In this document: positions 1 through 7,514 of the stretch, piece by piece
How positions within the stretch are numbered: the stretch's first letter is position 1
How the letters are laid out: the number at the start of each line of letters is the position of its first letter
From: Oceanobacillus massiliensis str. N'diop
GTDB taxonomy: Bacteria > Bacillota > Bacilli > Bacillales > Amphibacillaceae
Direction: 5' to 3'
DNA: 50,468 nucleotides
NCBI RefSeq assembly: GCF_000285495.1
Contig: NZ_HE610977.1
Location: forward strand, 771,961-822,428
Position numbers and translations under genes: made by a program
Notes under the pieces: generated by a model
Seen by the model: only the letters and a program-made list of their open reading frames with translations
What the model was told of the DNA's origin: nothing
Databases searched by the model: none

Positions 1-7
1 GTCTTGA

Positions 8-80
8 TGCTGGTGAGAGGAATTGAACCCCCGACCCCTTCATTACGAGTGAAGTGCACTACCGACTGTGCTACACCAGC
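8..80 (-). tRNA. tRNA-Thr (anticodon CGU)
   Basis: Read on the minus strand, a 7-bp acceptor stem (GCTGGTG with CACCAGC), a D-arm, an anticodon stem CTTCA/TGAAG with loop CTCGTAA, and a T-arm with GGTTCAATTCC form a cloverleaf. The anticodon CGT reads threonine codon ACG. The 3' end is followed by TCA rather than CCA, so CCA would have to be added after transcription. It lies at the window edge and may end a larger tRNA/rRNA cluster not visible here. Confidence 0.93.
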
Positions 81-141
81 AAATAGAAGCGTCTATTAAG
101 AATAATACTCCCATTCTATTTTTTGTTCAAGCAGTTAGTTT

Positions 142-639
142 TTATCCAAGCTGAGAATGATCTGCATTCCTTCTTTTTATCATTGTAATAAAATCTGCTT
201 CATGAGTGGAAAATTCCATTTGTTTGATAAAGCCAAGCTTTTCATAAAGATGAATCGCCCTTGTGTTGAAGGTTGCTACGGTTAGTCGGACGTCATGGGA
301 CTTATGATTCTCTTCTGCAAAGCGAAGGATAGTGGAGAAGAATTCAAACCCTTTCCCCTTGCCGGTCAGTTCTGGTTTCATCCCAAGTCCGATATCGACA
401 CAGTCCTCCTTATAAACGCCATAAGGATCTCCAGCAGGCACCTGGGCCGATCTCCCCGTACAGAAAAAGCCGACTAACTCATTATATGTATCAAATACCG
501 CATAGTACTTATTGCTCAATAGTTCCATTATTGCATCCGAAGTCAGTATATTATTATAGAAGTCATACGGTTCCTCATATTTCCAGCACAACGCCTCTAC
601 CGCATGGTGCTGATTCATCTTTCCAATTCTTAAAGACAT
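142..639 (-). CDS. GNAT family N-acetyltransferase
   Basis: About 165 residues with the GNAT fold: the acetyl-CoA loop region (around LTGKGKGFEFF, residues 92-102) and the C-terminal signature ATFNTRAIHLYEKLGF, where the asparagine and the late tyrosine are typical. It should transfer an acetyl group from acetyl-CoA to an amine in the cytoplasm; the substrate is unknown. I place the start at the ATG at 639, because GAGGAG lies five bases upstream; the frame also has GTG at 645 but that overlaps the ribosome binding site. It stands alone between the tRNA and a decayed lipoprotein gene. Confidence 0.85.
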   Translation of the reverse strand: MSLRIGKMNQHHAVEALCWKYEEPYDFYNNILTSDAIMELLSNKYYAVFDTYNELVGFFCTGRSAQVPAGDPYGVYKEDCVDIGLGMKPELTGKGKGFEFFSTILRFAEENHKSHDVRLTVATFNTRAIHLYEKLGFIKQMEFSTHEADFITMIKRRNADHSQLG

Positions 640-864
640 AGCCACTCCTCGTTTCTTATTCCCTTCGTCTATTATACTATTTAATCTATTCTACAAAAAG
701 CAAAATTTTCCTTCTATATATATATAGGCATTAGAAAGAATCTGTCTACACGAAAGAAAGATTACCATATTGATGAATCGTTTGAATTCAATTTGGTAGA
801 ATGAACATATATATTTGGAAAATAAGGTGTAATGCTGATATAAACGTACCCAGCAATCAAACAC

Positions 865-1152
865 CTATTTTAACCCTTCCTGGAATTTGCCTACTGCCAT
901 TCCATCAATAAAATTCACAGATATAAATTCATTGCCTTCGTTATCTCGTCTCCAGTCAGCTTCAACAATAGTTGATCCGTTTTCTTGGTACTCTGCCCTG
1001 TTGTTTGGGGGATTACCCATTAATTCTACAATCTCCTCATAGTTTGTACCACCTTCACCAGTTTCATCATCCCCAAGGCTGATTTCCTCCAAGTTTTCAA
1101 TAGAAACGTTTTCATTAAATACATCATCAGGCAGTTTAGACACTATGAGCAA
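865..1152 (-). pseudogene. 5'-truncated DUF3862 (SmpA/BLIP-like) lipoprotein remnant
   Basis: The 95-residue frame matches the C-terminal domain of small Gram-positive lipoproteins of the DUF3862 type: a YEEIVELMGNPP helix-turn, then ADWRRDNEGNEFISVNFIDG strands, ending in the usual KFQEGL. Intact members carry an N-terminal lipoprotein signal ending in a lipobox cysteine. Here the frame opens at a TTG with no ribosome binding site, and the bases upstream encode no signal peptide in any frame I checked. I read it as a remnant that lost its export signal. The family assignment is by eye. Confidence 0.55.
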
Positions 1153-1273
1153 AAAAAATTATAAACCTGTTCCTTGAATTCCAGTAACATTGAGAATACA
1201 GAAATGTCCCCCATCTTACAATATTCGTTAAAGAAGCATGCCAATTGCTGATATCATAAAAATCATATGAAGT

Positions 1274-1299
1274 GGGACTTTTTCAAATTACGAATCGTC
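1274..1299 (+). promoter_or_regulatory. putative ECF-sigma promoter (autoregulatory) for sigma gene A
   Basis: GGGAC (1274-1278), a 17-base spacer, then CGTC (1296-1299) fits the bipartite GGAAC / CGTC pattern used by many Bacillus ECF sigma factors. It lies about 33 bases before the TTG start of the sigma gene, the position expected for autoregulation. It also argues against a start at GTG 1272, which would fall in the -35 element. Confidence 0.5.
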
Positions 1300-1331
1300 T
1301 AATTTATATAAATAAGAAAAGGGGAGAAAAA

Positions 1332-1868
1332 TTGGAAAAGAATATAAGAGAAGAGAATATTCTAGAAATACCAAAGGAAGAAATAATAAATTTCATTATT
1401 AACTCGTATGGTGAAGAACTAAAGAGAATCATTTTCACATATGTCAAAAATCACTCGCAAACGGACGATATCTTCCAGGAGGTCTTAATTAAAACATATA
1501 AAGGATTGGATAAATTCAGAGGAGATTCGTCTTTAAAAACTTGGCTTTATCGGATTTCGATTAATAAATGTAAAGATTATCTACGCTCCCCTATACACCG
1601 ACTGATTCCACATAACTTAAAAGCAATCAGAGAAGAAAAGACTTTGGAGCAGTCTAGAATAGAAGAAGAACAACAAAATATAGTTGCTGAGGCTATCTTG
1701 TCGCTGCCAATTAAGTACCGAGAAGTAATCGTGCTAAGATATTACAAGGATCTTAGCATTAAGGAAATTAGTCAAGCTCTTAATACCAATGAATCGACGA
1801 TTAAAACAAGAATTCAAAGGGGCAAAAAAAATCTAAAGAAAAATCTAGGAGGCTATGAAATTGAATAA
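1332..1868 (+). CDS. ECF sigma-70 family RNA polymerase sigma factor (A)
   Basis: A 178-residue ECF sigma factor. Region 2 is seen in YVKNHSQTDDIFQEV and FRGDSSLKTWLYRISINKC, which bind core polymerase and the -10 element. Region 4 is seen in LPIKYREVIVLRYYKDLS followed by the helix-turn-helix IKEISQALNTNESTIKTRI, which reads the -35. There is no region 1 or 3, as usual for this class. I choose TTG at 1332 because GGGGAG lies five bases upstream. Its 3' end overlaps the ATG (1855) of the anti-sigma gene, so the two are translationally coupled. Target genes are unknown. Confidence 0.85.
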   Translation: MEKNIREENILEIPKEEIINFIINSYGEELKRIIFTYVKNHSQTDDIFQEVLIKTYKGLDKFRGDSSLKTWLYRISINKCKDYLRSPIHRLIPHNLKAIREEKTLEQSRIEEEQQNIVAEAILSLPIKYREVIVLRYYKDLSIKEISQALNTNESTIKTRIQRGKKNLKKNLGGYEIE

Positions 1869-2521
1869 GCAAAATAGCAGTCTAATATATAGGATTGATA
1901 ACTATATCGGAAACGACCCTTTGTTAACTCAAAGAGACAAGGAGAGATTTGAAAATTGGTTACTGCAGCCAAGCAAAAAGAAAAAAATAAACACTTAGTT
2001 CCTAGATTGATAACCATTGTACTAATAATGGGGTTTGCTTCGGTAATGTATTTGCTTTTTATTTCTCAGAATCAAGATCTAGAGCAGACAACCGCAGATT
2101 ATCCAACAGAGGTAAGGGAAAAAATAGCAGAATTGCCGGAAGAAATACAGGAGAAAATAAACGTACCGACAGAATTCCCAACCGAACCAGAAAATGTTCA
2201 GTTTTCATACAACACAGAACCCTACAATGACCCAAAAGGAAAAATTACAGATGCTACATTTACTTATTTTGGGGATGAAGAAGCTGCTTGGCAAGCACAT
2301 TTGAGAATAGTACTGAGTAACGTTACTGTTGTTAATGAAAAGATAGATGACACGTTAGTATTAGATAACGGAAGTACAGCCAAAATATCAGATAGTGAAG
2401 ACTTCAAAGAAATATCTTGGTATGATGATAAAAATATTTATTATAATTTAATATTTGCAGATATCGAAAAAAATATTCTGTTGATGATGTGTTAAAAATC
2501 GCAAACTCTATATCAAATTGA
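1855..2521 (+). pseudogene. membrane anti-sigma factor for sigma A, two frameshifts
   Basis: The reading starts at ATG 1855 with AGGAGG just upstream, inside the sigma gene's end. Frame 1 gives about 45 cytoplasmic residues, then breaks at an A7 run (1981-1987). The next frame carries the single membrane helix (LITIVLIMGFASVMYLLFI) and the extracytoplasmic domain, then breaks again at a second A7 run (2467-2473). One extra A at each run restores a continuous protein ending KKYSVDDVLKIANSISN at the TGA of 2521. Intact, it would hold sigma A at the membrane. Either the gene is dead, freeing sigma A, or both lesions are homopolymer sequencing errors. Slippage on A-runs could also partly rescue it. 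Confidence 0.7.
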
Positions 2522-2563
2522 ATAAATCGAGATAATATATGTACGATATTATAAGGAGAATTC

Positions 2564-2637
2564 ATGTCAAGAAAATCCCAAAATTATTAAGAGGAATTTC
2601 AGACAGGTCTTATATAGGAAACCTTGAAAAATTATAA
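2564..2637 (+). other. possible decayed micro-ORF after anti-sigma A
   Basis: AAGGAG sits six bases before ATG 2564, but the frame stops after eight codons (MSRKSQNY). Adding one A in the following A4 run would join it to an open stretch reading KLLRGISDRSYIGNLEKL and ending at 2637. This may be a broken 24-residue peptide gene or chance. Nothing else is visible between the anti-sigma gene and the terminator. Confidence 0.2.
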
Positions 2638-2664
2638 TTGGTGATAAAGAAACTTATAAAAGGT

Positions 2665-2699
2665 CAAAAAACAAGCCATCACAAAGGAGGCTTGTTTTT
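2665..2699 (+). terminator. intrinsic terminator downstream of sigma A operon
   Basis: AAACAAGCC pairs with GGCTTGTTT around an 11-base loop, and the right arm runs into TTTTT. It separates the sigma A pair from the sigma B pair. Confidence 0.75.
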
Positions 2700-2747
2700 C
2701 GTCTTGGTTCAGTTCAATCTGACTGATAAGGATTATAAAAAAATCAA

Positions 2748-2774
2748 TGAAGCTAAATATATACATACTTAGTC
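2748..2774 (+). promoter_or_regulatory. putative ECF-sigma promoter for sigma gene B
   Basis: TGAAGC (2748-2753), a 17-base spacer, then AGTC (2771-2774) followed by TAATAAG. It resembles the TGAAAC/CGTC pattern imperfectly but sits 25 bases before the coding start, as expected for autoregulation. Confidence 0.3.
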
Positions 2775-2798
2775 TAATAAGAAAGAAAGCTAAAGAAG

Positions 2799-3326
2799 GT
2801 GAATGCCATTATTGAGTTGGTTAAAAAGGCACAAAAGGGAAATTCCGATGCTTTTTTAGAGTTATTTCAACACTATGAGCAGGAATTATATCGGATTGCA
2901 TTTGTATACGTGAAAAATAAAGACAATGCGCTAGATGTCATGCAGGAAGTGGCCTATAAATCTTTTAAAAATATATCTGCCTTACAAAATCCAGAATACT
3001 TTAAGACCTGGATAACCAGAATTACGATTAACTGCTCTAAGGATTTCTTAAAAGCAAATGGAAAAGTAACACATATAGCACCTGAACATGTTGACAACAT
3101 TACTTCCAAAGACAAAGACTTTCTGTTATCTGTTACCTTAGAAGAACTGATGAATTGTCTTAACGAAAATGAAAGAACGGTAATCATGTTGCGATTTTAT
3201 TCAGGCCATACATTTAAGGAAATATCGGAATTACTCGATACTCCAATGGGAACTTTGAAATCATGGTTTTATCGTTCAATGGAAAAACTGCGAAGAAATG
3301 TTAAGAGGAGAGATTTTTATGAATAA
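2799..3326 (+). CDS. ECF sigma-70 family RNA polymerase sigma factor (B)
   Basis: A 175-residue ECF sigma factor of the SigV-like type. Region 2 appears as YVKNKDNALDVMQEVAYKSF and YFKTWITRITINCSKDFL; region 4 as LNENERTVIMLRFYSGHTFKEI with the recognition helix DTPMGTLKSWFYRSMEKLR. The GTG at 2799 is abutted directly by AGAAGG with no spacer, which is unusual; TTG at 2817 lacks a ribosome binding site, and an ATT at 2808 sits about eight bases from AGAAGG. The gene overlaps the following anti-sigma gene by eight bases (ATG 3319), so the pair is coupled. It is a different subtype from sigma A, not a recent duplicate. Confidence 0.85.
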   Translation: MNAIIELVKKAQKGNSDAFLELFQHYEQELYRIAFVYVKNKDNALDVMQEVAYKSFKNISALQNPEYFKTWITRITINCSKDFLKANGKVTHIAPEHVDNITSKDKDFLLSVTLEELMNCLNENERTVIMLRFYSGHTFKEISELLDTPMGTLKSWFYRSMEKLRRNVKRRDFYE

Positions 3327-4395
3327 TAATATCAAAGAGCAGTTTGAAAAAATAGATATTCCATTAGAATTACATGATCGAATTAAAAACGGGGTTAAGC
3401 AGGCAGAGCATGAAAATAACACTAGTCGGACAACTTATTCCCCAAAAAAAATAGGAAAGAATAAAAAGAAACTTATATATATAATAGGAGCTGCGGCCAT
3501 CTTTTTAAGTGTTATGATTGGTTCTGTGTATAGTTCTCCAGCACTCGCAGCGGTTATTTCTGAAGTACCCATATTATCGAATATGTTTAACGTTAAACCA
3601 ATTTCCGAAAGAATTTATAGTGAATTAGAGAAAAAAGATTATGAAACAGATTACCTCCAAAATATCGACATTTCTTATTTCCCTGATAAAGTAATCGTTT
3701 TAAATATCGGAGGACCAGAAGGATATTTCGACCAATTTCAATTTGGAATCGCTCATACTGTCGAAAGATTTTTGAAAGAAGAAGGATACGATGAATTTAC
3801 TTTTCAAATTGTAAAACAGGAGGAGACAAGCGAATATAAATATTCTGCTTCTCAAAAAAGAGAGATAGAGAAAATGGAGAAAGCGATAAATGAAGTTCTT
3901 GATAAAAATGATATATCACCAAGCTTCATCGCGGTTACCCCTAATGAGAAAACAGCTCATATTCAAGCAAATACTTCCCTGGATGATGAAGACGCCTTAA
4001 TAAAAGAGTCTGATAATATTAAAAACCTTTTAAACCAAGAACTAAGTGATACCAACTATGAGTTTCATGTTTTAGCTGAAGGTAACAATATTAGTTATGG
4101 AGATGGAATCATTATGAAAAAGGTTGTTGGTACAAATATTGCAACTGTGATCCCTATCCTGAGTCAGGAATTAATGGGAAAAGAAGAATATAAAGTAAAT
4201 GGCATTGCCCATAAAGGTAAAGATCCGGTAAGCATTATCATAAGAACATCTCTAACTAATTCGGATAAAGATCATGCGAAATATTTAGAAGATACGGTTT
4301 CAGAACTTCTTAAGTCCGAGGAATTATCAACGATGATTGAAGACTTGTCGTATGATATTATAATTCTAAGCAAAGATGAAAAGAAGTTAAATTAA
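3319..4395 (+). CDS. DUF4179-type anti-sigma factor for sigma B
   Basis: About 358 residues. A basic cytoplasmic segment (KKIGKNKKK) precedes one membrane helix (LIYIIGAAAIFLSVMIGSVY), then a DUF4179-like extracytoplasmic start with SSPALAAVISEVPILSNMF. The large C-terminal part (from about residue 110) resembles the DUF4030 type found with DUF4179 in Bacillus, though I assign that domain less firmly. It should bind and hold sigma B at the membrane and release it on an envelope signal. I start it at ATG 3319, where AAGAGGAG lies upstream, rather than at 3298. It is intact, unlike its counterpart beside sigma A. Confidence 0.78.
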   Translation: MNNNIKEQFEKIDIPLELHDRIKNGVKQAEHENNTSRTTYSPKKIGKNKKKLIYIIGAAAIFLSVMIGSVYSSPALAAVISEVPILSNMFNVKPISERIYSELEKKDYETDYLQNIDISYFPDKVIVLNIGGPEGYFDQFQFGIAHTVERFLKEEGYDEFTFQIVKQEETSEYKYSASQKREIEKMEKAINEVLDKNDISPSFIAVTPNEKTAHIQANTSLDDEDALIKESDNIKNLLNQELSDTNYEFHVLAEGNNISYGDGIIMKKVVGTNIATVIPILSQELMGKEEYKVNGIAHKGKDPVSIIIRTSLTNSDKDHAKYLEDTVSELLKSEELSTMIEDLSYDIIILSKDEKKLN

Positions 4396-4450
4396 GAAAT
4401 AGAAGAATTAAGTATGAGTTACATTTAGAAGCATTGTAACTGAACTGTCT

Positions 4451-4477
4451 AAGTAAGAGTGCTTACGGCTCTTACTT
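4451..4477 (+). repeat. inverted repeat after sigma B operon
   Basis: AAGTAAGAG (4451-4459) and CTCTTACTT (4469-4477) form a perfect 9-bp stem with a 9-base loop. No U-tract follows, so termination here is uncertain, but it is the only hairpin between the sigma B operon and the convergent genes. Nothing else recognisable lies in 4396-4628. Confidence 0.45.
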
Positions 4478-4628
4478 CGCAGGTCGGTTTATACTACCAT
4501 CCCTTATGTAAAAAATAATAAGAGATACCAATTATCTCGCAACCTCTCTATATATTTTTCAGGTTCAACTCATCAAGTCAAGAAAGTCTGAAGTAGATTA
4601 AGAAAACATCAATTAGTCCTAAATCTTA

Positions 4629-4915
4629 TTAATCGGCGGTAAGATCGTTTGTTAGTTCTAAGCCTTCGGAGCTTTCTTTCCAGCTTATAGTTGCTTTTAT
4701 ATTTGCAGATTCATCGATAAATGTACAATCACTGCAAGATCTTTCATGACCGCATATTTCTACCACACCTTTATTATTTAGTGAAGTATTGTACAACGCT
4801 AAGCATATTTCCCTGACGCCACCCGAGAATAGACTCTTAAAATCGAGAATTAATTTTCCTGTAAGTCTTTCACTTTTCTATAAAATGTTGTCTTTTTATC
4901 CTCTGTCGTAGTCAA
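4629..4915 (-). pseudogene. unknown small gene, one frameshift, TTGA-coupled to its upstream neighbour
   Basis: A TTG at 4915 overlaps the TGA of the upstream gene (TTGA), so translation could be coupled. That frame runs only 21 codons. An 82-codon open frame in another phase continues to a TAA at 4629, with ICGHERSCSDCTFIDES (three cysteines) and ATISWKESSEGLEL. One extra A in the A4 run at 4874-4877 joins them as FYRKSERLTGKLILDF, giving about 98 residues. No family recognised. It may be the second gene of a small two-gene unit with 4912-5382. Confidence 0.4.
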
Positions 4916-5382
4916 GGATTCTCATTATGAGAATCAAAAAGCATTAGATATGCAAAAAACTCAGGTGTTTCTTGATTAACATGAGATGTGTCGATTCCAC
5001 GTTCGATAATCATATCCACTTTTAGTTCTTCGCAATTGGAGGTTATTGCATCTAACTGGGATTCAATAATGACAAGTATTCTTTCATTATCAGATGTAAT
5101 CCCCATATGATTGTAGTAATGATCACTTTTTTCATTTCTTACTACTTCATACGAAATGAAATTTAAGTTATCCAAGTTAGATTTTATAGGGTCGTTTTTG
5201 TGTGCATTAATATAGTTATTAATTGTAATTTTCAAGAAAATAACTTCGGATTCTGATAATTCTGTTTCAGCAATAACTAATTTTTTTTGAAATCCGGAGA
5301 TAACGTCATTAACTGATTGTAACGGTCGAATCTTATGGGAATATTGCTGCTTTAAATATGCTTTGTACTCATCATGATCCAC
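4912..5382 (-). CDS. hypothetical protein, 156 residues
   Basis: Not recognised. It is soluble and acidic with no signal peptide or membrane helix: an N-terminal helical part (about residues 1-70) and a C-terminal alpha/beta part with the strand-like stretches ERILVIIESQLDAI and KVDMIIERGI. The ATG at 5382 is preceded by GAGGTGATT. Its stop overlaps the TTG of the frameshifted gene 4629-4915. Position between ECF sigma operons gives no functional clue; an immunity or antitoxin role would be speculation. Confidence 0.6.
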   Translation of the reverse strand: MDHDEYKAYLKQQYSHKIRPLQSVNDVISGFQKKLVIAETELSESEVIFLKITINNYINAHKNDPIKSNLDNLNFISYEVVRNEKSDHYYNHMGITSDNERILVIIESQLDAITSNCEELKVDMIIERGIDTSHVNQETPEFFAYLMLFDSHNENP

Positions 5383-5438
5383 GTAATCACCTCAATAAAA
5401 AAAGAAATGAGAGATGCTCAAGAGAACATCTCGATATT

Positions 5439-5471
5439 AGTACTCTATAGCATATAATCGCATAGAGTACT
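5439..5471 (-). terminator. hairpin between two unknown minus-strand genes
   Basis: AGTACTCTAT (5439-5448) and ATAGAGTACT (5462-5471) make a perfect 10-bp stem around a 13-base loop. It lies downstream of the 5537-5764 gene on the minus strand, although the tail there is only weakly U-rich. Confidence 0.4.
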
Positions 5472-5536
5472 TTAATTATACCAACAGTTACTTCTAATTC
5501 TGTACCTTAGTTTCTTTAATCAATAAGTATAAAGTT

Positions 5537-5764
5537 TTATTGAATTGGCCATTGTCCAATAATATTCGCGGCACTCAAACAACCGGAGCTTGTTACATAT
5601 ACCATTAGACCAGAATCTGAGACTCTTACTTTTGTTTGGTTTGTTGGTATAGTTGCAGTGCCAATGTAGGTAGCGTGAATATTAGATGCTATGCCAAAAT
5701 TATAAGTTTTTGCTGGAAATGATTTATATACCGTACGATTAAGTAATGAACTTTTCATATCCAT
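5537..5764 (-). CDS. hypothetical small protein, 75 residues
   Basis: Not recognised. The sequence is beta-rich (TYIGTATIPTNQTKVRVS, then GLMVYVTSSG), with a single cysteine, and looks like a small surface or secreted domain, but no signal peptide is present. Starts at 5764 or at the second ATG (5758) both have only weak ribosome binding sites. It may be a 5'-truncated gene. It diverges from the equally odd ORF at 5863. Confidence 0.35.
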   Translation of the reverse strand: MDMKSSLLNRTVYKSFPAKTYNFGIASNIHATYIGTATIPTNQTKVRVSDSGLMVYVTSSGCLSAANIIGQWPIQ

Positions 5765-5862
5765 TTTACTAAACTTTATAACACATTGAATCTAATAATA
5801 TTAAGCAGGAAGATAATAGTAAACTTCGATACGTTCCTTGTCCCGGTGGCGGAAAGCATACT

Positions 5863-6126
5863 ATGATAGAACATGGAAGAGGTCAGTTATCACAAAAAGG
5901 ACAGGAAATAGTAGCGAGTGGATTTGCGCATCAATGCAGTAAGTGTAAAATGGATATTGTCAGTGATGACGATCCAGAACAACATGGTTTGTTGGGTAAT
6001 TACGGAATAGAATATGTAGGTTGGACACTTTTAACATCTTATACAATGACAAATCCTGATTCTGTAGGTTATAATACATCCACATCGCCAACAATTGCTC
6101 CGTGGGATAGTTATGTATGGTATTAA
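5863..6126 (+). pseudogene. possible 5'-truncated secreted-type protein with Cys motifs
   Basis: An 87-codon frame from ATG 5863; the same frame is open back to 5782 and reads RYVPCPGGGKHTM before the ATG. The CPGGGKH stretch and the later HQCSKCKMD look like one cysteine-containing unit split by the assumed start, so the true start was probably further upstream and is lost or non-standard. The C-terminal part is aromatic and Thr/Ser-rich. No family assigned. Confidence 0.4.
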
Positions 6127-6156
6127 TCGATATTATTAGCTTTTTTATTTAAAAAT

Positions 6157-6846
6157 TTAATGTGACTCATTAAAAATATCTTGTAGCACTTTGTCAATAC
6201 GAATATCTATATCCTCTATTTTATGTTTTTCATTTAGATTGGCTCCACCGTCGACCATTTCAATTTTTGATGATTTACTACCATCTTTTTTGTACTCTAA
6301 TTCTACAGTAAAATCATAAATGATTTCTTTAGATTCTGTTTTTTCATATTCGATACTTTTTACATTTAGTTGGTAATTAGACCTCATCGGATCTATCATT
6401 ATTGATGCACTGTAATTATTTACAAATTCTAAATAGGACGTTTCATCAGCAAAATAATCTTCAAAATGGTCTCGATCGTATTGCCTGATGTCTTCCGTAA
6501 TATCATCACTTTCAAATACTTTCTTCAATTCTTCACTCGGACCATTGAGAGCGTTCTGTAATACCGCTTCAATTGTCCCGATATTTTTATCTTCAGTCGT
6601 GGCAACATCACTAGACGTTGATTCCGAGTCAAAAGGCAATCCACTCAGCCCAAGAGGAACCAAGATAGCTATACACGCAATCGCAGCTAGATAGGGAAGA
6701 ACTTTTGAATTTAATCTACTCTTCTTACGTTCAGACTTAACCTGTGTCCACATTTCTTCCTTTAATCCCTTTGGCACTTTTATTGAATTCATTTGTTTTG
6801 TTACGTGTTCCTTTACTGTTTCTTCTTTTTTATTATTTTCCAACAT
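6157..6846 (-). CDS. membrane anti-sigma factor for sigma C
   Basis: About 229 residues: a cytoplasmic N-terminus with KVPKGLKEEMWTQVKSERKK (residues 25-44), one membrane helix (VLPYLAAIACIAILVPLGL) and an extracytoplasmic domain of about 160 residues rich in Asp/Glu. The layout and its overlap with the sigma gene (6833-6846) mark it as the cognate anti-sigma factor. AGGGGG lies eight bases before the ATG at 6846; the frame also has a GTG at 6855. The sensor domain is not one I recognise. Confidence 0.7.
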   Translation of the reverse strand: MLENNKKEETVKEHVTKQMNSIKVPKGLKEEMWTQVKSERKKSRLNSKVLPYLAAIACIAILVPLGLSGLPFDSESTSSDVATTEDKNIGTIEAVLQNALNGPSEELKKVFESDDITEDIRQYDRDHFEDYFADETSYLEFVNNYSASIMIDPMRSNYQLNVKSIEYEKTESKEIIYDFTVELEYKKDGSKSSKIEMVDGGANLNEKHKIEDIDIRIDKVLQDIFNESH

Positions 6847-7339
6847 TATTTTCACCCCCTAATTGATATTGCTCAAGCAATTTTTGCTTTGCGCGGAATA
6901 TTCTTGATTTAACGGTCCCTAATTTAATGGATAGATGGTGTGCAATTTCTTTCTCCGTTAGATCTTCCAAATATTTTAGAACCAATACTTGTTTTTGTTC
7001 AGGTGAAATATTATCTAAATAATGATCTAACTCATCTTTATTAAAGTTAAATCCGTCTGAGACGGAAACATGTTTTACTTCATTAAACTCGTATGCTAAA
7101 TGCATTTTATTTTTATTATAAATATCAATGGCAGTACGTGTAGCTATGGTAGTTATCCAAGCACTAATTTTAGAGGGCTGTTTGATTTCCCCAAGATTTT
7201 TAAATACTTTTATAAAAGTTTCATGTGCAGCGTCTTTTGCTAGTTCCTCGTTTTTTAAGATATAATATGCTGTTTTATATACCTTATCAAAATAGTCTTC
7301 ATATATTTCCTTTTCTTTTGACTGACGGATTACGAGCAC
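6833..7339 (-). CDS. ECF sigma-70 family RNA polymerase sigma factor (C)
   Basis: A 168-residue ECF sigma factor. Region 2 covers YDKVYKTAYYILKNEE-like sequence through AAHETFIKVFKNL and ISAWITTIATRTAIDIY; region 4 is ISPEQKQVLVLKYLEDLTEK followed by HHLSIKLGTVKSRIFRAKQK. The GTG start (7339) is overlapped by the GGGAGG ribosome binding site, and an ATC codon (7328-7330) lies eight bases downstream of it, the same odd arrangement as sigma B. It overlaps its anti-sigma gene by 14 bases. Confidence 0.85.
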   Translation of the reverse strand: MLVIRQSKEKEIYEDYFDKVYKTAYYILKNEELAKDAAHETFIKVFKNLGEIKQPSKISAWITTIATRTAIDIYNKNKMHLAYEFNEVKHVSVSDGFNFNKDELDHYLDNISPEQKQVLVLKYLEDLTEKEIAHHLSIKLGTVKSRIFRAKQKLLEQYQLGGENNVGK

Positions 7340-7356
7340 CTCCCTTTATATACCTA

Positions 7357-7384
7357 TAGACTGAAGAATAACTTAAAAAGTTCC
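7357..7384 (-). promoter_or_regulatory. putative ECF-sigma promoter for sigma gene C
   Basis: On the minus strand GGAAC (7384-7380), a 16-base spacer, then CAGTCTA (7363-7357). The -35 matches the ECF consensus exactly and the -10 resembles CGTCTA. The distance to the start codon is about 18 bases, consistent with a short autoregulated leader. Confidence 0.5.
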
Positions 7385-7480
7385 TTATTTTACTAAAATT
7401 AAACTTACAATGTCAGCACTGAAGGATTAACAGTTAAATGAATTTTCAGAAATCTAAAGGAAGGAGTATTGAAGTACAGC

Positions 7481-7514
7481 CAGGAAACCGGCACTGCCTT
7501 ATGCCGATTTCCTG
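7481..7514. repeat. imperfect inverted repeat in a 300-bp gene-free stretch
   Basis: CAGGAAACCGGCA (7481-7493) pairs with TGCCGATTTCCTG (7502-7514) with one mismatch. It lies between the sigma C promoter and the lipoprotein gene's end and is flanked by purine-rich sequence. It may be a terminator or the trace of a lost mobile element. I see no supported gene in 7385-7641. Confidence 0.4.

Noticed and set aside
1272-1331. Upstream start for sigma A
   Set aside because: GTG 1272 would overlap the predicted promoter and has no ribosome binding site; TTG 1332 has GGGGAG.
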